39,324 nt of DNA from an uncultured Opitutia bacterium. GTDB lineage: Bacteria; Verrucomicrobiota; Verrucomicrobiia; Opitutales; Opitutaceae. The notes beneath the pieces were generated by a model. That model saw nothing but the letters and a program-made list of their open reading frames with translations. It did no database searches and was not told the origin of the DNA. Positions 13,096 through 21,648 of the stretch are shown here, one piece after another; position 1 is the stretch's first letter; each line of letters starts with the position of its first letter. The position numbers and the translations under genes are program-made. The stretch spans positions 1 through 39,324 of the forward strand of contig CAIPAH010000010.1 of NCBI GenBank assembly GCA_903862955.1, in the 5' to 3' direction.

Positions 13096-15540
13096 ATGAC
13101 TCTCCGTGATCGTCTCCTCGCCCTTTTGCGCGAGGCAAATTACTCCCCCGCTAACGAATTCGAAATCTCCCGCCGCCTCGACTTAAACAAGAAGCAGCGT
13201 GCCATGCTCGCGCACGAGGTGCGCCTCGTGCTGAAGAGCGGCGAATTTGCCCGGGCCGGCAACGGCCGCATCGGCCCCAAGCATTCCGCGGGCACCCGCC
13301 CCCAAGCCAAGGCTCCGACGCGGCCGATTTTCACTCCCACCCGCCGCGGTCCGCAGATCCCGGCCAGCGGGCCCGTCCCGTTGCCCGCGTCTGCCCCGTC
13401 CGCGCCCAAAGGATCCAAAGTATCCGCCCGCACCCAGCCTGCCACCCGGGTTCCCGCAGCCGACACCGCGCCAGCCAGCGCGCCCAAGCTGCATGACAAT
13501 GAGCTGACCGGCCGCATCCAGTTTCGCGCCGGCGGCTCGGCCTTTGTCGTCCGCGATGACATTCCCGACGGCCGTAGCGCACCCGCGCTGCAGATTTTCC
13601 CTGAAGACACCGGCGTCGCGCTGCCCGGCGACCGCGTCATCGCGCGCATCTACCCGGGCCGCAAGGGCCGCCGCCCCGGCGAGAAGATTGGCAGCATCGT
13701 CCGCGTGCTCGAACGCGAGCGCGACACGATCGTCGGCAATCTCCGCCGCGGCCGTCGCGAATACGTCGTCCAGCCCGACGATCCGCGCTTCAGTTACGAG
13801 ATCTCCGTCGGCGACCCAGCCAAGAGCGGCCTCACGCCCACGCCCAAGGAGGGCGACAAGGTTGTCGTGAAGTTGGGTGACTGGAAGCGCCGCCAGGATC
13901 CGCTGAGCGGGACGCTCACCGCGCGACTCGGCCGGACCCACGAGCCCCGCGCCGAGCTGCTCGGCATCTTTCTCAAGTATGAGCTGGCGACCGAGTTTCC
14001 CGCCGACGTCGAACGCGAGGCGGCCGCCATTCCTGATCGCGTGCAACGGGGCGACCTTGGCGAGCACCGCCTCGACTACCGCCAGAAGGCCGTGTTCACG
14101 ATTGACCCGGACGACGCCAAGGACTTCGACGACGCGCTGTCGTATGAGCTGCTCGATGGCGGCGATGTTCGCGTCGGCATCCACATCGCCGACGTCTCCC
14201 ACTACGTCCTGCCCGGCACGCCGCTCGACCGCGAGGCCCAGCGCCGCGGCAACTCGACCTATCTCGTTGGCGTCGTCATCCCGATGCTGCCGGAGAAGCT
14301 CTCCAACGGCCTCTGCTCCCTCGTCGAGGCCCAGGACCGGCTCTGCAAGGCCGTCTTCCTCACCTTCGCCAAGAACGGCCACCTCAAGCACACCGCCTAC
14401 GCCAACACCGTCATCTGCAGCCGCAAGCGGCTCACTTACAAGCAGGCCTACGCGTTCATTTTCGAGGATGACCTCGACCGCATCAAGGCCCTGCCACTCC
14501 CGCCAAAACACCAGACCGGTTCGACCGGCCGCGCCTTGCGCGACCTGTCCCAAGGCGAGTTGACCGACCTGCAAGGCTGGATCCGCGCGCTCTGGCGCAT
14601 CGCCAGCAAGCTCCGCAAGGAACGCATGCACGGCGGCAGCCTCGACCTCGACATGCCCGAGACGAAGATTTTTGTCGACGCGGAGGGCTACGCGGACCGG
14701 CTCGAAAAGATCGAGCACGACGAGAGCCACCAGCTGATCGAGGAATTCATGCTCGCCGCGAACGAGGCCGTCGCCCGGCTTACCCGCACGCACTCCCTGC
14801 CCTCGCTCTACCGTGTGCATGACGAACCGGACGTGGAGAAGCTCGAGGAATACCGCGGCTTGCTCGCCACCTTCGGCATTGAAGTCGGCGATCTGACCGT
14901 ACGCGCCGAGCTGGTGAGGTTGCTGGATGTTCTCCGCACCCACCCGCAAGGCTACACCCTTCGCACGCAGTTGCTGCGCAGCCTGAAGAAGGCGGCCTAC
15001 CGCGCGACGCCGGACGGCCACTTCGGGCTCAACAAGAAGGACTACACCCACTTCACCTCGCCCATCCGGCGCTATTCCGACCTCGTCGTGCACCGCGTGT
15101 TTGAGTCCTACCTCGTGAAGCACGGCGGCCACCCCATTTCCAAGCGCGGCGCCGGCTACGATCTCCACCGCATCGAGCGCCTCGGCGAGCACCTGAGCCT
15201 CACGGAAATCGCCAGCGCGGAGGCCGAGCGGGAGAGCGTGAAGATCAAGCTGCTCGAATTCTTCGAGCGCGAATTCGCCAAGAAAGTAAAGACCCGTTTC
15301 ACCGCCGTCATCACGGACGTGCGCCCCAACGGCTTCTTCGTCGAGCTGCTCGAGTCTATGACCTTCGGTTTCGTTTCCGCCGACAACCTCGGTGGCGACC
15401 ACTACCTCCTCAACGCCGCCGGCAACATGCTCGTCGGACGCAAGACCAAGCGGGAATTCGCGCTCAACGCGCGCCTCGAGGTCGTCGTGGACAACGTGGA
15501 CCGCTTCAAGCGCCTGATCGACTTCCGTCCGGCGGATTGA
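13096..15540 (+). CDS. rnr: Ribonuclease R (RNB-family 3'-5' exoribonuclease)
   Basis: This 814-residue processive exoribonuclease degrades structured RNA. It has an N-terminal winged-helix domain (about 1-60), an unusual Ala/Pro/Ser-rich linker (about 62-135), cold-shock OB domains (about 137-290), the RNB catalytic domain and a C-terminal S1 domain (about 735-810, RFTAVITDVRPNGFFVEL). The catalytic signature DPDDAKDFDDA lies at 337-347 and supplies the metal-binding aspartates. HFTSPIRRYSDLVVHR marks the end of the RNB domain. The disordered linker between wHTH and OB domains is longer than in E. coli RNase R. It is divergent from glgA. Confidence 0.96.
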   Translation: MTLRDRLLALLREANYSPANEFEISRRLDLNKKQRAMLAHEVRLVLKSGEFARAGNGRIGPKHSAGTRPQAKAPTRPIFTPTRRGPQIPASGPVPLPASAPSAPKGSKVSARTQPATRVPAADTAPASAPKLHDNELTGRIQFRAGGSAFVVRDDIPDGRSAPALQIFPEDTGVALPGDRVIARIYPGRKGRRPGEKIGSIVRVLERERDTIVGNLRRGRREYVVQPDDPRFSYEISVGDPAKSGLTPTPKEGDKVVVKLGDWKRRQDPLSGTLTARLGRTHEPRAELLGIFLKYELATEFPADVEREAAAIPDRVQRGDLGEHRLDYRQKAVFTIDPDDAKDFDDALSYELLDGGDVRVGIHIADVSHYVLPGTPLDREAQRRGNSTYLVGVVIPMLPEKLSNGLCSLVEAQDRLCKAVFLTFAKNGHLKHTAYANTVICSRKRLTYKQAYAFIFEDDLDRIKALPLPPKHQTGSTGRALRDLSQGELTDLQGWIRALWRIASKLRKERMHGGSLDLDMPETKIFVDAEGYADRLEKIEHDESHQLIEEFMLAANEAVARLTRTHSLPSLYRVHDEPDVEKLEEYRGLLATFGIEVGDLTVRAELVRLLDVLRTHPQGYTLRTQLLRSLKKAAYRATPDGHFGLNKKDYTHFTSPIRRYSDLVVHRVFESYLVKHGGHPISKRGAGYDLHRIERLGEHLSLTEIASAEAERESVKIKLLEFFEREFAKKVKTRFTAVITDVRPNGFFVELLESMTFGFVSADNLGGDHYLLNAAGNMLVGRKTKREFALNARLEVVVDNVDRFKRLIDFRPAD

Positions 15541-15583
15541 GCCGGGTTGCGCGGCGAGTATTCCTGGTTAGCATCCGCTTGCC

Positions 15584-16111
15584 ATGAAAAACTACGATTT
15601 CACGTCCAAATTTCGCGCCGCCTACGACCATGCCATCGCCCAATACGCGAAGGGCGTGCGCGAGGCCGGCAAGCTGCTTGATCCCATCCACACCGCCTTC
15701 CTGGCGGCCAACGGGATTACGGCCCAGCACATGTTCGACTACGCCGAGGACCAGGCGAACGGCGGTGAGCCGGGCTACGATAACGCCCTCGCCATCGAGC
15801 TCGTCCGCCGGAGTTATTTTCTGAATGCACAGGGCGGCAAGGCGTCGAAACAGATGCTCGACGAGCCCAAGCTCCCCGCCAAGACCGACGCCGTCCGCGG
15901 CATCGAGTGGCTTCCGCGCATCATTCCCAAGGCGAAGGCCAAGCTCCGCGGCGAGCTGCCGGCGTCACTGATGTTTTGCTGCGGCGGCGACCGCCGGTTT
16001 TTCAAGGCCCACGACATCCTGCCCTCCGAGTTCCTCGGCATGGTCTGGCGTTACGAGCACGACGATGCCGCTCTCATTGACTGGGTCGTGAAGAGCAGCG
16101 CCGGAAAGTAG
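15584..16111 (+). CDS. DUF5069-family protein
   Basis: This 175-residue cytoplasmic protein has the pattern I associate with DUF5069: YDFTSKFRAAYDHAIAQY at the N-terminus, GIEWLPRIIPKAKAKLRGEL in the middle, and CCGGDRRFFKAHDILPSEFL before a short acidic/tryptophan end. No biochemical function is established and no catalytic motif is evident. It follows rnr by 43 bp on the same strand and may be co-transcribed. It converges with the DNA polymerase gene. Confidence 0.75.
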   Translation: MKNYDFTSKFRAAYDHAIAQYAKGVREAGKLLDPIHTAFLAANGITAQHMFDYAEDQANGGEPGYDNALAIELVRRSYFLNAQGGKASKQMLDEPKLPAKTDAVRGIEWLPRIIPKAKAKLRGELPASLMFCCGGDRRFFKAHDILPSEFLGMVWRYEHDDAALIDWVVKSSAGK

Positions 16112-16140
16112 CGCTCGCGCGGCGGCGGGCGGCGGCCAGT

Positions 16141-18327
16141 TCAACTCTCGCCAAAAAGCTCGCCCTGCGCGCTGGGTGTTGGCTTCGTCCCGAGGAAACT
16201 GCCGTAGCGCTCAAGCCAGTCATCCAGTTTGTCGGCGTAATACTGCGGATCGTAGGGCGCCGCCGCCTCGTCGTAGAGCGCCAGGGCCCGCGCGCGCTGC
16301 CAGTCGCTCGTCTTTCCCTTCGCCTTGGCCGTGATGTAGTAGCTCACCCGCTCGCCCATCCGGGGATGCGGCGTGAGCTGCAGAGCGACCTCCGCGGACG
16401 CGCGCCGCGGCTTCCCGCCCTCGGCGATCAGCCGCTCGTAGGCGTCGGGATTCTGGTTCAGCGTCTCACTCTTGGCTAGGTGCGTCACCGGCAGCGTCCG
16501 CGCCTGCAGCTGGCGGCGGTAATCCTCCAGCAGCACCAGTGGCGAATCCGCCGAAACTCCGAGCAGGAACGTGATCAAGCCGTCGCTCAGCTTCTTCAGA
16601 TACGGTTCAATGCCGCGCGACCGGAGCGCACTGCCGCGCAGCGTGACCTTCCGGCCATCGTAGAGCGCGTAGTTCTTCATCTTGTAGCAGAACATCGCCT
16701 CGTAACGGCCGTCGTATTCCAGCTCGATCCCCGCGGGTAGAATCGGCGTCACCAAGGCCAGCAGTTCATCGGGCTTGGCAAAGTATTTCTCCGACGAGAG
16801 GTAAATGCCGTCGGTGTCCGCCTCCAGGATGGTGCAGCCCTGCTTGGCAAACTCGTCGATGAGTTGCTGCAGCAGCTCCCGGCCGCGGCGCGTGACCTCC
16901 GCCGCGAGTTCGCCATCGCCGAACCTCGCGCCGGAAAAGCCCAGGTAGCCGTAGAACGAGTTGATCAGGATCTTGAAACTCGCCTGCCGCGCCTGCGCTT
17001 CGGCGCGCTCCTCCTCGTTCGCCCCGCTGCGCGCGATCAATTTGTATTTCAGCCGGTAATCGCGGAGCCTGCGCAGCAGCGGAATGAAGACCCCGAGGGT
17101 ATCCGTCCGCGGATTCCGATCCATCGCCAGCAGCAGGCTGGGATACAGCGAGGCCACATCGAAATGCAGCACGTGCCGGAAAACGCCTTCCTGGAAGCTG
17201 CGCGTGTAGCCGCCCTCGAAGGGCTGCACTTCCGGCGGCAGCGGACACGCCTGGCGCGCGTGGTAATACTCCTCCTGGAACAGCAGGTCAATTTTCGACG
17301 TCGCGCCCCGCAGCGTCGCCTCCTGGAGCAGCGTGGGAAAGGTCCGGACCTGCTCGAAGTAGGTTGGCAGCAGCTGGTCGGCGAGGCCCTGCGTCTCCCG
17401 CAGGTCATCCTCCAGGTAGGCGCAAAATTTCGCGCGATCCTGGCGGAACGTCTCCTGGATCTTGCTGCCCTCGATGTAGGTGCGTTCAGCGCTGTCTTCG
17501 TCGGTGATGCCGAAAAAGACGGCCACGTCCTTGAGCCCGTAGGCCGTCAGCTCACGCGTCGTGATGTCGTAGAGCTGGACGAGCAGGTAGGTGTCCACGA
17601 CCGCGCGACCGGCCAGATCGCAGCGCGGAAAATCGATCCAACGCTCCGCCACCTTGAGCCGGCTGTTGCGAAACGTGGCCCGCTGCCCGAAACGGCCCCA
17701 CGCACACGGGACGCGGAGGAGGCGACAGCGTTGACGCAGGAAATCCAGGTCGAATTTGAAGAGGTTGTGCCCCTCGATCACATCGGGATCGATCTCCGCC
17801 AGGGCGGCATTGAAGGACTCGAGCAGGGCTTTTTCGCCCGCGTCCGTCTCGGCTTCCAGCAGTAGCAAGCGGTTCTTCCCGCCGCAACGCAGCCCGATCG
17901 CGAGCACGCGGTCGTTCGGTTTGGCCGCATCGCTGAAGCTCCCGTCCTCCGAGCCCGTCTCGATGTCCAGCTGGCACCGACGGAGATGGCTGAAACTCAA
18001 GTCGCGATACACCCGCTGCCGGTGCTGCAGCAGAAACTGGCTCTCCAGCGGGCGGATGGCGTCCACGCCGACCGTCAGTTTTGCCTGCTTAACAAAGGCT
18101 TCGAACGTCGCCAAATCGTCGGCATGGACCAGCCGGTCATAGGTCCCCTCGCCTTTCAGTCGCTCGAGGGTCAACCCGTGCAGGTTGACGTCAGCGGGCG
18201 TGTCGTTGAGCCAGGCGAAGGGCCGGAAGGATTCGATCCGCTCAACCCGGCCGCCCTCCGGCGTGGACCAGGAGACATGGACGCGGCCGTCGGCCGCCAC
18301 CCACAGCCCGCAGATCGTCTCAGCCAT
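16141..18327 (-). CDS. polB: Family B DNA polymerase (Pol II-like)
   Basis: This 728-residue DNA polymerase has 3'-5' proofreading. Exonuclease motifs are present: ExoI CQLDIETGSEDGSF, ExoII DVIEGHNLFKFDLDFL, and ExoIII in CAYLEDDLRET. Polymerase motifs A (FDVASLYPSLLL), B (KILINSFYGYLGF) and C (EADTDGIYLS) are intact, with both catalytic aspartates. The C-terminus ends QGELFGES. QGELF fits the QxxLF beta-clamp binding pattern, placed as in E. coli Pol II. In bacteria such enzymes act in replication restart and lesion bypass. The gene is somewhat shorter than E. coli polB (783 aa). It lies 12 bp downstream of a small membrane protein gene. Confidence 0.93.
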   Translation of the reverse strand: MAETICGLWVAADGRVHVSWSTPEGGRVERIESFRPFAWLNDTPADVNLHGLTLERLKGEGTYDRLVHADDLATFEAFVKQAKLTVGVDAIRPLESQFLLQHRQRVYRDLSFSHLRRCQLDIETGSEDGSFSDAAKPNDRVLAIGLRCGGKNRLLLLEAETDAGEKALLESFNAALAEIDPDVIEGHNLFKFDLDFLRQRCRLLRVPCAWGRFGQRATFRNSRLKVAERWIDFPRCDLAGRAVVDTYLLVQLYDITTRELTAYGLKDVAVFFGITDEDSAERTYIEGSKIQETFRQDRAKFCAYLEDDLRETQGLADQLLPTYFEQVRTFPTLLQEATLRGATSKIDLLFQEEYYHARQACPLPPEVQPFEGGYTRSFQEGVFRHVLHFDVASLYPSLLLAMDRNPRTDTLGVFIPLLRRLRDYRLKYKLIARSGANEEERAEAQARQASFKILINSFYGYLGFSGARFGDGELAAEVTRRGRELLQQLIDEFAKQGCTILEADTDGIYLSSEKYFAKPDELLALVTPILPAGIELEYDGRYEAMFCYKMKNYALYDGRKVTLRGSALRSRGIEPYLKKLSDGLITFLLGVSADSPLVLLEDYRRQLQARTLPVTHLAKSETLNQNPDAYERLIAEGGKPRRASAEVALQLTPHPRMGERVSYYITAKAKGKTSDWQRARALALYDEAAAPYDPQYYADKLDDWLERYGSFLGTKPTPSAQGELFGES

Positions 18328-18339
18328 GGGCCCGCCGGG

Positions 18340-18684
18340 TTAAAACGGCTTGGCGTAAACCATCACCAGCGCAATCAGGAGAGCCGAGAAGCCGATCAGC
18401 GAGAGCGTGCCCCGCAGGTGCGGACGCCGGTACGCGATGCCCACCAGTGACACGAACGCCAGCCAGCAGGCCATCTTCACGATCATCCAGCCTTGCAGGT
18501 GGCCGCCGTAGAGTTTCGCCAGCATGGCGAAGCCGCTGATGAGCATGAGCAGCGCGGCCACGCCCGTGACGATGAGCGTCCGCCGCTTGGTTTCCGGGAC
18601 GGGATTGGCGAACGCGGCGAAGGTCCAAGCCGTGAGGACCAGCAGAGAGAAGACGTGGAGGATTTTGTAGTAGACCGGATCCAT
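18340..18684 (-). CDS. Small four-helix membrane protein, unknown function
   Basis: This 114-residue protein from ATG 18684 (MDPVYYKILHVFSLLVLTAW) has four hydrophobic helices at about 6-24, 34-55, 62-80 and 87-108. The layout resembles SirB2-like or CopD-like small membrane proteins, but I cannot assign it firmly. A longer frame to 18723 lacks hydrophobic or coding character in its first 13 residues. The downstream polymerase gene starts 12 bp later, so the two are probably co-transcribed. Confidence 0.65.
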   Translation of the reverse strand: MDPVYYKILHVFSLLVLTAWTFAAFANPVPETKRRTLIVTGVAALLMLISGFAMLAKLYGGHLQGWMIVKMACWLAFVSLVGIAYRRPHLRGTLSLIGFSALLIALVMVYAKPF

Positions 18685-18937
18685 AAGGTAAAAGTTGACG
18701 CCCCGCCTGTGCCGTAGGCCCAAAGGCTCAGGACCTTTTTATGTTAAGGTGGGCGCCTCCTCCACAGCGTCTGCTTTCCGGTTTACGGCCTAGCATCTTC
18801 CGCGGCGGGTTCAGCTCCCGTAATAATTTCAAGGTAAAGAGCAGTTATTGAAAGCCCCTCGAACACTGCAGGGTGTCGGGCTGGAAGGTATGTCCGCCCT
18901 GCCCGCCGTCAAATGCGAATCACCCGGGAACCGGATA
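18685..18937. other. Non-coding gap between membrane-protein gene and repeat
   Basis: About 350 bp (18685-19033) separates the membrane-protein gene from the clpS operon end. Apart from the inverted repeat at 18938-19026 I see no convincing gene. A 61-codon frame on the plus strand (18848-19033) runs through the repeat and lacks an ATG start. The left part probably carries the promoter of the membrane-protein/polymerase unit, but I cannot assign boxes. Confidence 0.4.
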
Positions 18938-19026
18938 GATCGCGGAGGCGCGAAAGAGCGAAAATACCGCAAATCTGCCCTCCGACTGAATTTTCCGCGC
19001 TTTCGCTCTTTCGCGTTTCCGCGATC
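18938..19026. repeat. Long imperfect inverted repeat (25-bp arms)
   Basis: The arms 18938-18962 and 19002-19026 match at 23 of 25 positions as inverted copies and are separated by 39 bp. They contain the words CGCGAAAGAGCGAA and its complement. The repeat starts 8 bp after the last stop codon of the proS-clpS operon and could act as a terminator or mRNA 3' hairpin. Its composition looks like a dispersed intergenic repeat, which cannot be tested in one window. Confidence 0.65.
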
Positions 19027-19033
19027 CCTCTGA

Positions 19034-19495
19034 CTACGACTCCAGAATACTTGAGTCGAGATGCTGGATGATCAGCTCCTGGATGGTGGCCAGAAATAGG
19101 TAGCACATGAAGGCCTTGCGCACGGGGTCGTCGAGCCGCTCCAGCTCGACGTTCCCGCTCTCCAGCATCTCGTCCCCGAGCGTCTTCAGGTGCAGTTCGC
19201 GCAGCCGCAACCGCACCGCCGCGGTCGCCCGCACGATCTGCTCGGCGTTGTCCTCGTCAAACGCGATCACGCCCTCGGCGAAAAACTCCTCGTTGAACAT
19301 CGCCAGCAACGCCGCCACGTCCGCCGTCTGCGCCTCCAGCAATTCGCTCGTCCACGCCGCGGCAAACTCCGCGTCCAAGTCCGACGGCCCCAGGGGCGCC
19401 GCGAGCTCCCCTCGCAGGCCGGAAGCCAGTTCCCGGATCACGTCCAGCAACGGTGCCACGACCGGCAGTGCAAGTTTGACCTCGATCCGCTTCAT
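19034..19495 (-). CDS. ClpS-linked protein, DUF2017-like
   Basis: This 153-residue, acidic, helix-rich protein has conserved-looking segments AALLAMFNEEFFAEGVIAFD and KAFMCYLFLATIQELIIQHL. Its ATG overlaps the clpS stop as ATGA, so translation is coupled. In Actinobacteria a DUF2017 gene is a regular partner of clpS. The matching size, acidity and position suggest the same family, although I cannot confirm this by alignment. A role in N-degron delivery to Clp protease is inferred from position only. Confidence 0.7.
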   Translation of the reverse strand: MKRIEVKLALPVVAPLLDVIRELASGLRGELAAPLGPSDLDAEFAAAWTSELLEAQTADVAALLAMFNEEFFAEGVIAFDEDNAEQIVRATAAVRLRLRELHLKTLGDEMLESGNVELERLDDPVRKAFMCYLFLATIQELIIQHLDSSILES

Positions 19496-19797
19496 GCCGC
19501 GTCCTCGTGCTCCAGCACCGCGGTGAGGTGCCACTGCTGCAGGGTGAACGCATAGGCCTCCGCCTTCTCCCGCACGCCGCTCCAGACGACCGACCGGCCC
19601 CGTTCGTGCACTTCGAGCATGTGCTTGCGCGCGGTGGACTCGTCGAAGCCGAAGACTTTTTTGAAGACGAGCACGACGTAGGACATGAGGTTCACGGGGT
19701 CGTTGAGCACCACGACGAGCCAACGGCCTTCCAACTCGGTTGCCACCGCGCTGTGCGGCGCCGGCGAGCCCTCGGTCTTGGACTGTCCCCGGGTCAT
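19492..19797 (-). CDS. clpS: ClpS adaptor of the ClpAP/ClpCP protease
   Basis: This 101-residue adaptor recognises N-degron substrates and hands them to the Clp ATPase. The core has the typical WLVVVLNDPVNLMSYVVLVF with the Asn-Asp-Pro substrate pocket, a helix with KHMLEVHERGRSVVWSG and the C-terminal strand KAEAYAFTLQQWHLTAVLE. A short disordered N-terminal extension (about 1-20) matches the family's ATPase-engaging tail. ATG 19797 overlaps the proS stop as ATGA and its own stop overlaps the next gene, forming a compact three-gene operon. Confidence 0.93.
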   Translation of the reverse strand: MTRGQSKTEGSPAPHSAVATELEGRWLVVVLNDPVNLMSYVVLVFKKVFGFDESTARKHMLEVHERGRSVVWSGVREKAEAYAFTLQQWHLTAVLEHEDAA

Positions 19798-21560
19798 GCC
19801 TTGGCTTGGGCTTCGGCCACGGCCGCGCGCAGCGCTGCCTCGGCCTCGGCCAGCGGAATCTTGGCGACATCCTTCGACGTGCGCCATTTCAGCTCGATGA
19901 TGCCTTCCTTCAGGCCCTTGCCGCCGATCGTGAGGCGAAGCGGGATGCCAATCAGGTCGGCATCCTTGAACTTCACGCCCGGTCGCTCGGCGCGGTCATC
20001 GATGAGGACATCGGCGCCCGCCTGTTCCGCCGCCGTGCCCAGTTTTTTCGCCAAGTCCATGGCCTCCGGGAGCTGCGGATCGAGCACGCAAATGAGCACA
20101 TGAAAGGGCGCGACCGCCCAAGGCCAGATCACGCCGTCGGCGTCGTGGCCCTGCTCGATGACCGCCTGCAACGTCCGGCTGATGCCAATGCCATAGCAGC
20201 CCATCACGACCGGATGGTTCTGCTTTTGGTCGTCGGTGTAGTAGGCGTTGATCTTGTCCGAGAACTTCGTGCCGAGGACAAAGATATGTCCGACCTCGAT
20301 GCCGCGCCGCACTTGCAGCGGCCGGCCGGACTTGACGTCGGGTTCCCCGGCCTGCACCCGGCGGAAATCGCCGAACTTCGTCACGGTCAGGTCGCGCACG
20401 ACATTGACGTTGCGCAGGTGAAAGCCGTCCTTGTTCGCCCCCGTGGTGCCGTTGCCGACGAGACGGATCGCGTGGTCCGCATAGATGCCGGCGAGCGCCG
20501 CGGGATTCTTGATCGTGCCCTTCACCGTGCCCAAGCTGCCCGGTTTGGCGCCCATGACCGGCTCGATTTCCTCCGGCGTGGCGGGACGGGTGACGGCAAA
20601 GCCCAATGAACCGAGTTTCGCTTCCTCCAGTTCATCGCAGCCGCGCAGGACGATCAGGAACGGCTTGCCGTCACCGATGTAAACGAGGGTCTTGAACTGC
20701 TTGTCCGCCGGCGCGGAATACGGCGGCGCCGCGAGCGCGGCGATCGTCACGATGCCCGGGGTCGCAAATTCCTCCAGTGCGCCACTCGGGCTGGCATCCG
20801 CCAGGTTTTCGGGCACGAGCCCGCTCCGCGCCTTTTCGCGGTTGGCGGCATACCCGCTCGCTTCGCAATAGAGGATGTCATCGTCGCCGATGTCGGCCGG
20901 GATCATGAATTCTTCGGAGAAACTTCCGCCCATCACGCCTGTGTCCGCCTCGACCGAAATGGCGAGCACGCCGAGGCGTTTGAAGAACGCCTGGTAGGCG
21001 CGCTTCATCGCAAAGTAGCTCTTCGTCGCGTTCTCGTTGTTGGTGTCAAACGAGTAGGCATCCATCATCACAAACTCTCGCGCGCGCATCAGGCCATAGC
21101 GGGGCCGGATTTCATTCCGGAACTTGGTCCCGATCTGAAAGAGATTCTTGGGGAGGTCGCGGTAACTCGTTATCTCGGCCTTGACCAGCTGGGTGACCAC
21201 TTCCTCGTGGGTCGGGCCCAGGACATACTCGGGCTCCCGCGGCAAACGCTTGGCGTCGCCCGCGCCATCCGCGCGGAACATCACGTCGCGGATGACCGGC
21301 CAGCGGGGCCCGCCCACCCACGTCTCCGCGGGATGCATGTGCGGCATCAACAACTCAATGCCGCCGCCGCGCTCGATTTCCTCCCGGCAAATCTGGGTCA
21401 GCTTCTGCATCACGCGCAGCCCGAGCGGCAGGAAGGTGTAGAGCCCGCCCCCGAGCTTGCGCACCAGGCCCGCCCGGATGAGCAGCTTGTGCGAGGGAAT
21501 CTCGGCGTCGGCTGGGCTTTCTTTCAGCGTGGGGATAAAATACTGCGACCAGAGCTTCAT
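19794..21560 (-). CDS. proS: Prolyl-tRNA synthetase (bacterial type)
   Basis: This 588-residue class II aminoacyl-tRNA synthetase charges tRNA-Pro. MKLWSQYFIPTLKE starts the catalytic domain. Motif 1 region, motif 2 (FRNEIRPRYGLMRAREFVMM) and the motif 3 area (GCYGIGISRTLQAVIE) are present. An editing INS domain lies between motifs 2 and 3 (about 220-385, including LVYIGDGKPFLIVLRGCDE) and removes misactivated alanine. The C-terminal anticodon-binding domain ends near AEAQAKA. ATG 21560 is chosen; the frame extends 13 codons upstream without homology. It is translationally coupled to clpS by an ATGA overlap. Confidence 0.96.
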   Translation of the reverse strand: MKLWSQYFIPTLKESPADAEIPSHKLLIRAGLVRKLGGGLYTFLPLGLRVMQKLTQICREEIERGGGIELLMPHMHPAETWVGGPRWPVIRDVMFRADGAGDAKRLPREPEYVLGPTHEEVVTQLVKAEITSYRDLPKNLFQIGTKFRNEIRPRYGLMRAREFVMMDAYSFDTNNENATKSYFAMKRAYQAFFKRLGVLAISVEADTGVMGGSFSEEFMIPADIGDDDILYCEASGYAANREKARSGLVPENLADASPSGALEEFATPGIVTIAALAAPPYSAPADKQFKTLVYIGDGKPFLIVLRGCDELEEAKLGSLGFAVTRPATPEEIEPVMGAKPGSLGTVKGTIKNPAALAGIYADHAIRLVGNGTTGANKDGFHLRNVNVVRDLTVTKFGDFRRVQAGEPDVKSGRPLQVRRGIEVGHIFVLGTKFSDKINAYYTDDQKQNHPVVMGCYGIGISRTLQAVIEQGHDADGVIWPWAVAPFHVLICVLDPQLPEAMDLAKKLGTAAEQAGADVLIDDRAERPGVKFKDADLIGIPLRLTIGGKGLKEGIIELKWRTSKDVAKIPLAEAEAALRAAVAEAQAKA

Positions 21561-21648
21561 GGAGTCCGGCAACGAAACAGCCCGCCCGCACCGGCGCAAA
21601 TTTATTTGCGACCGGAGGCGGACCCGGAGTTACTCCCCGTCCCCGTCC

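Noticed and set aside
13183-15402. 739-codon open frame on the minus strand opposite rnr
   Set aside because: It is a GC-driven shadow of rnr. The plus-strand frame has all RNase R domains; the antisense product is low-complexity Gly/Ala/Val/Asp-rich and matches nothing recognisable.
18848-19033. 61-codon plus-strand frame over the inverted repeat
   Set aside because: It has no ATG, no ribosome-binding site and runs straight through the palindromic repeat.
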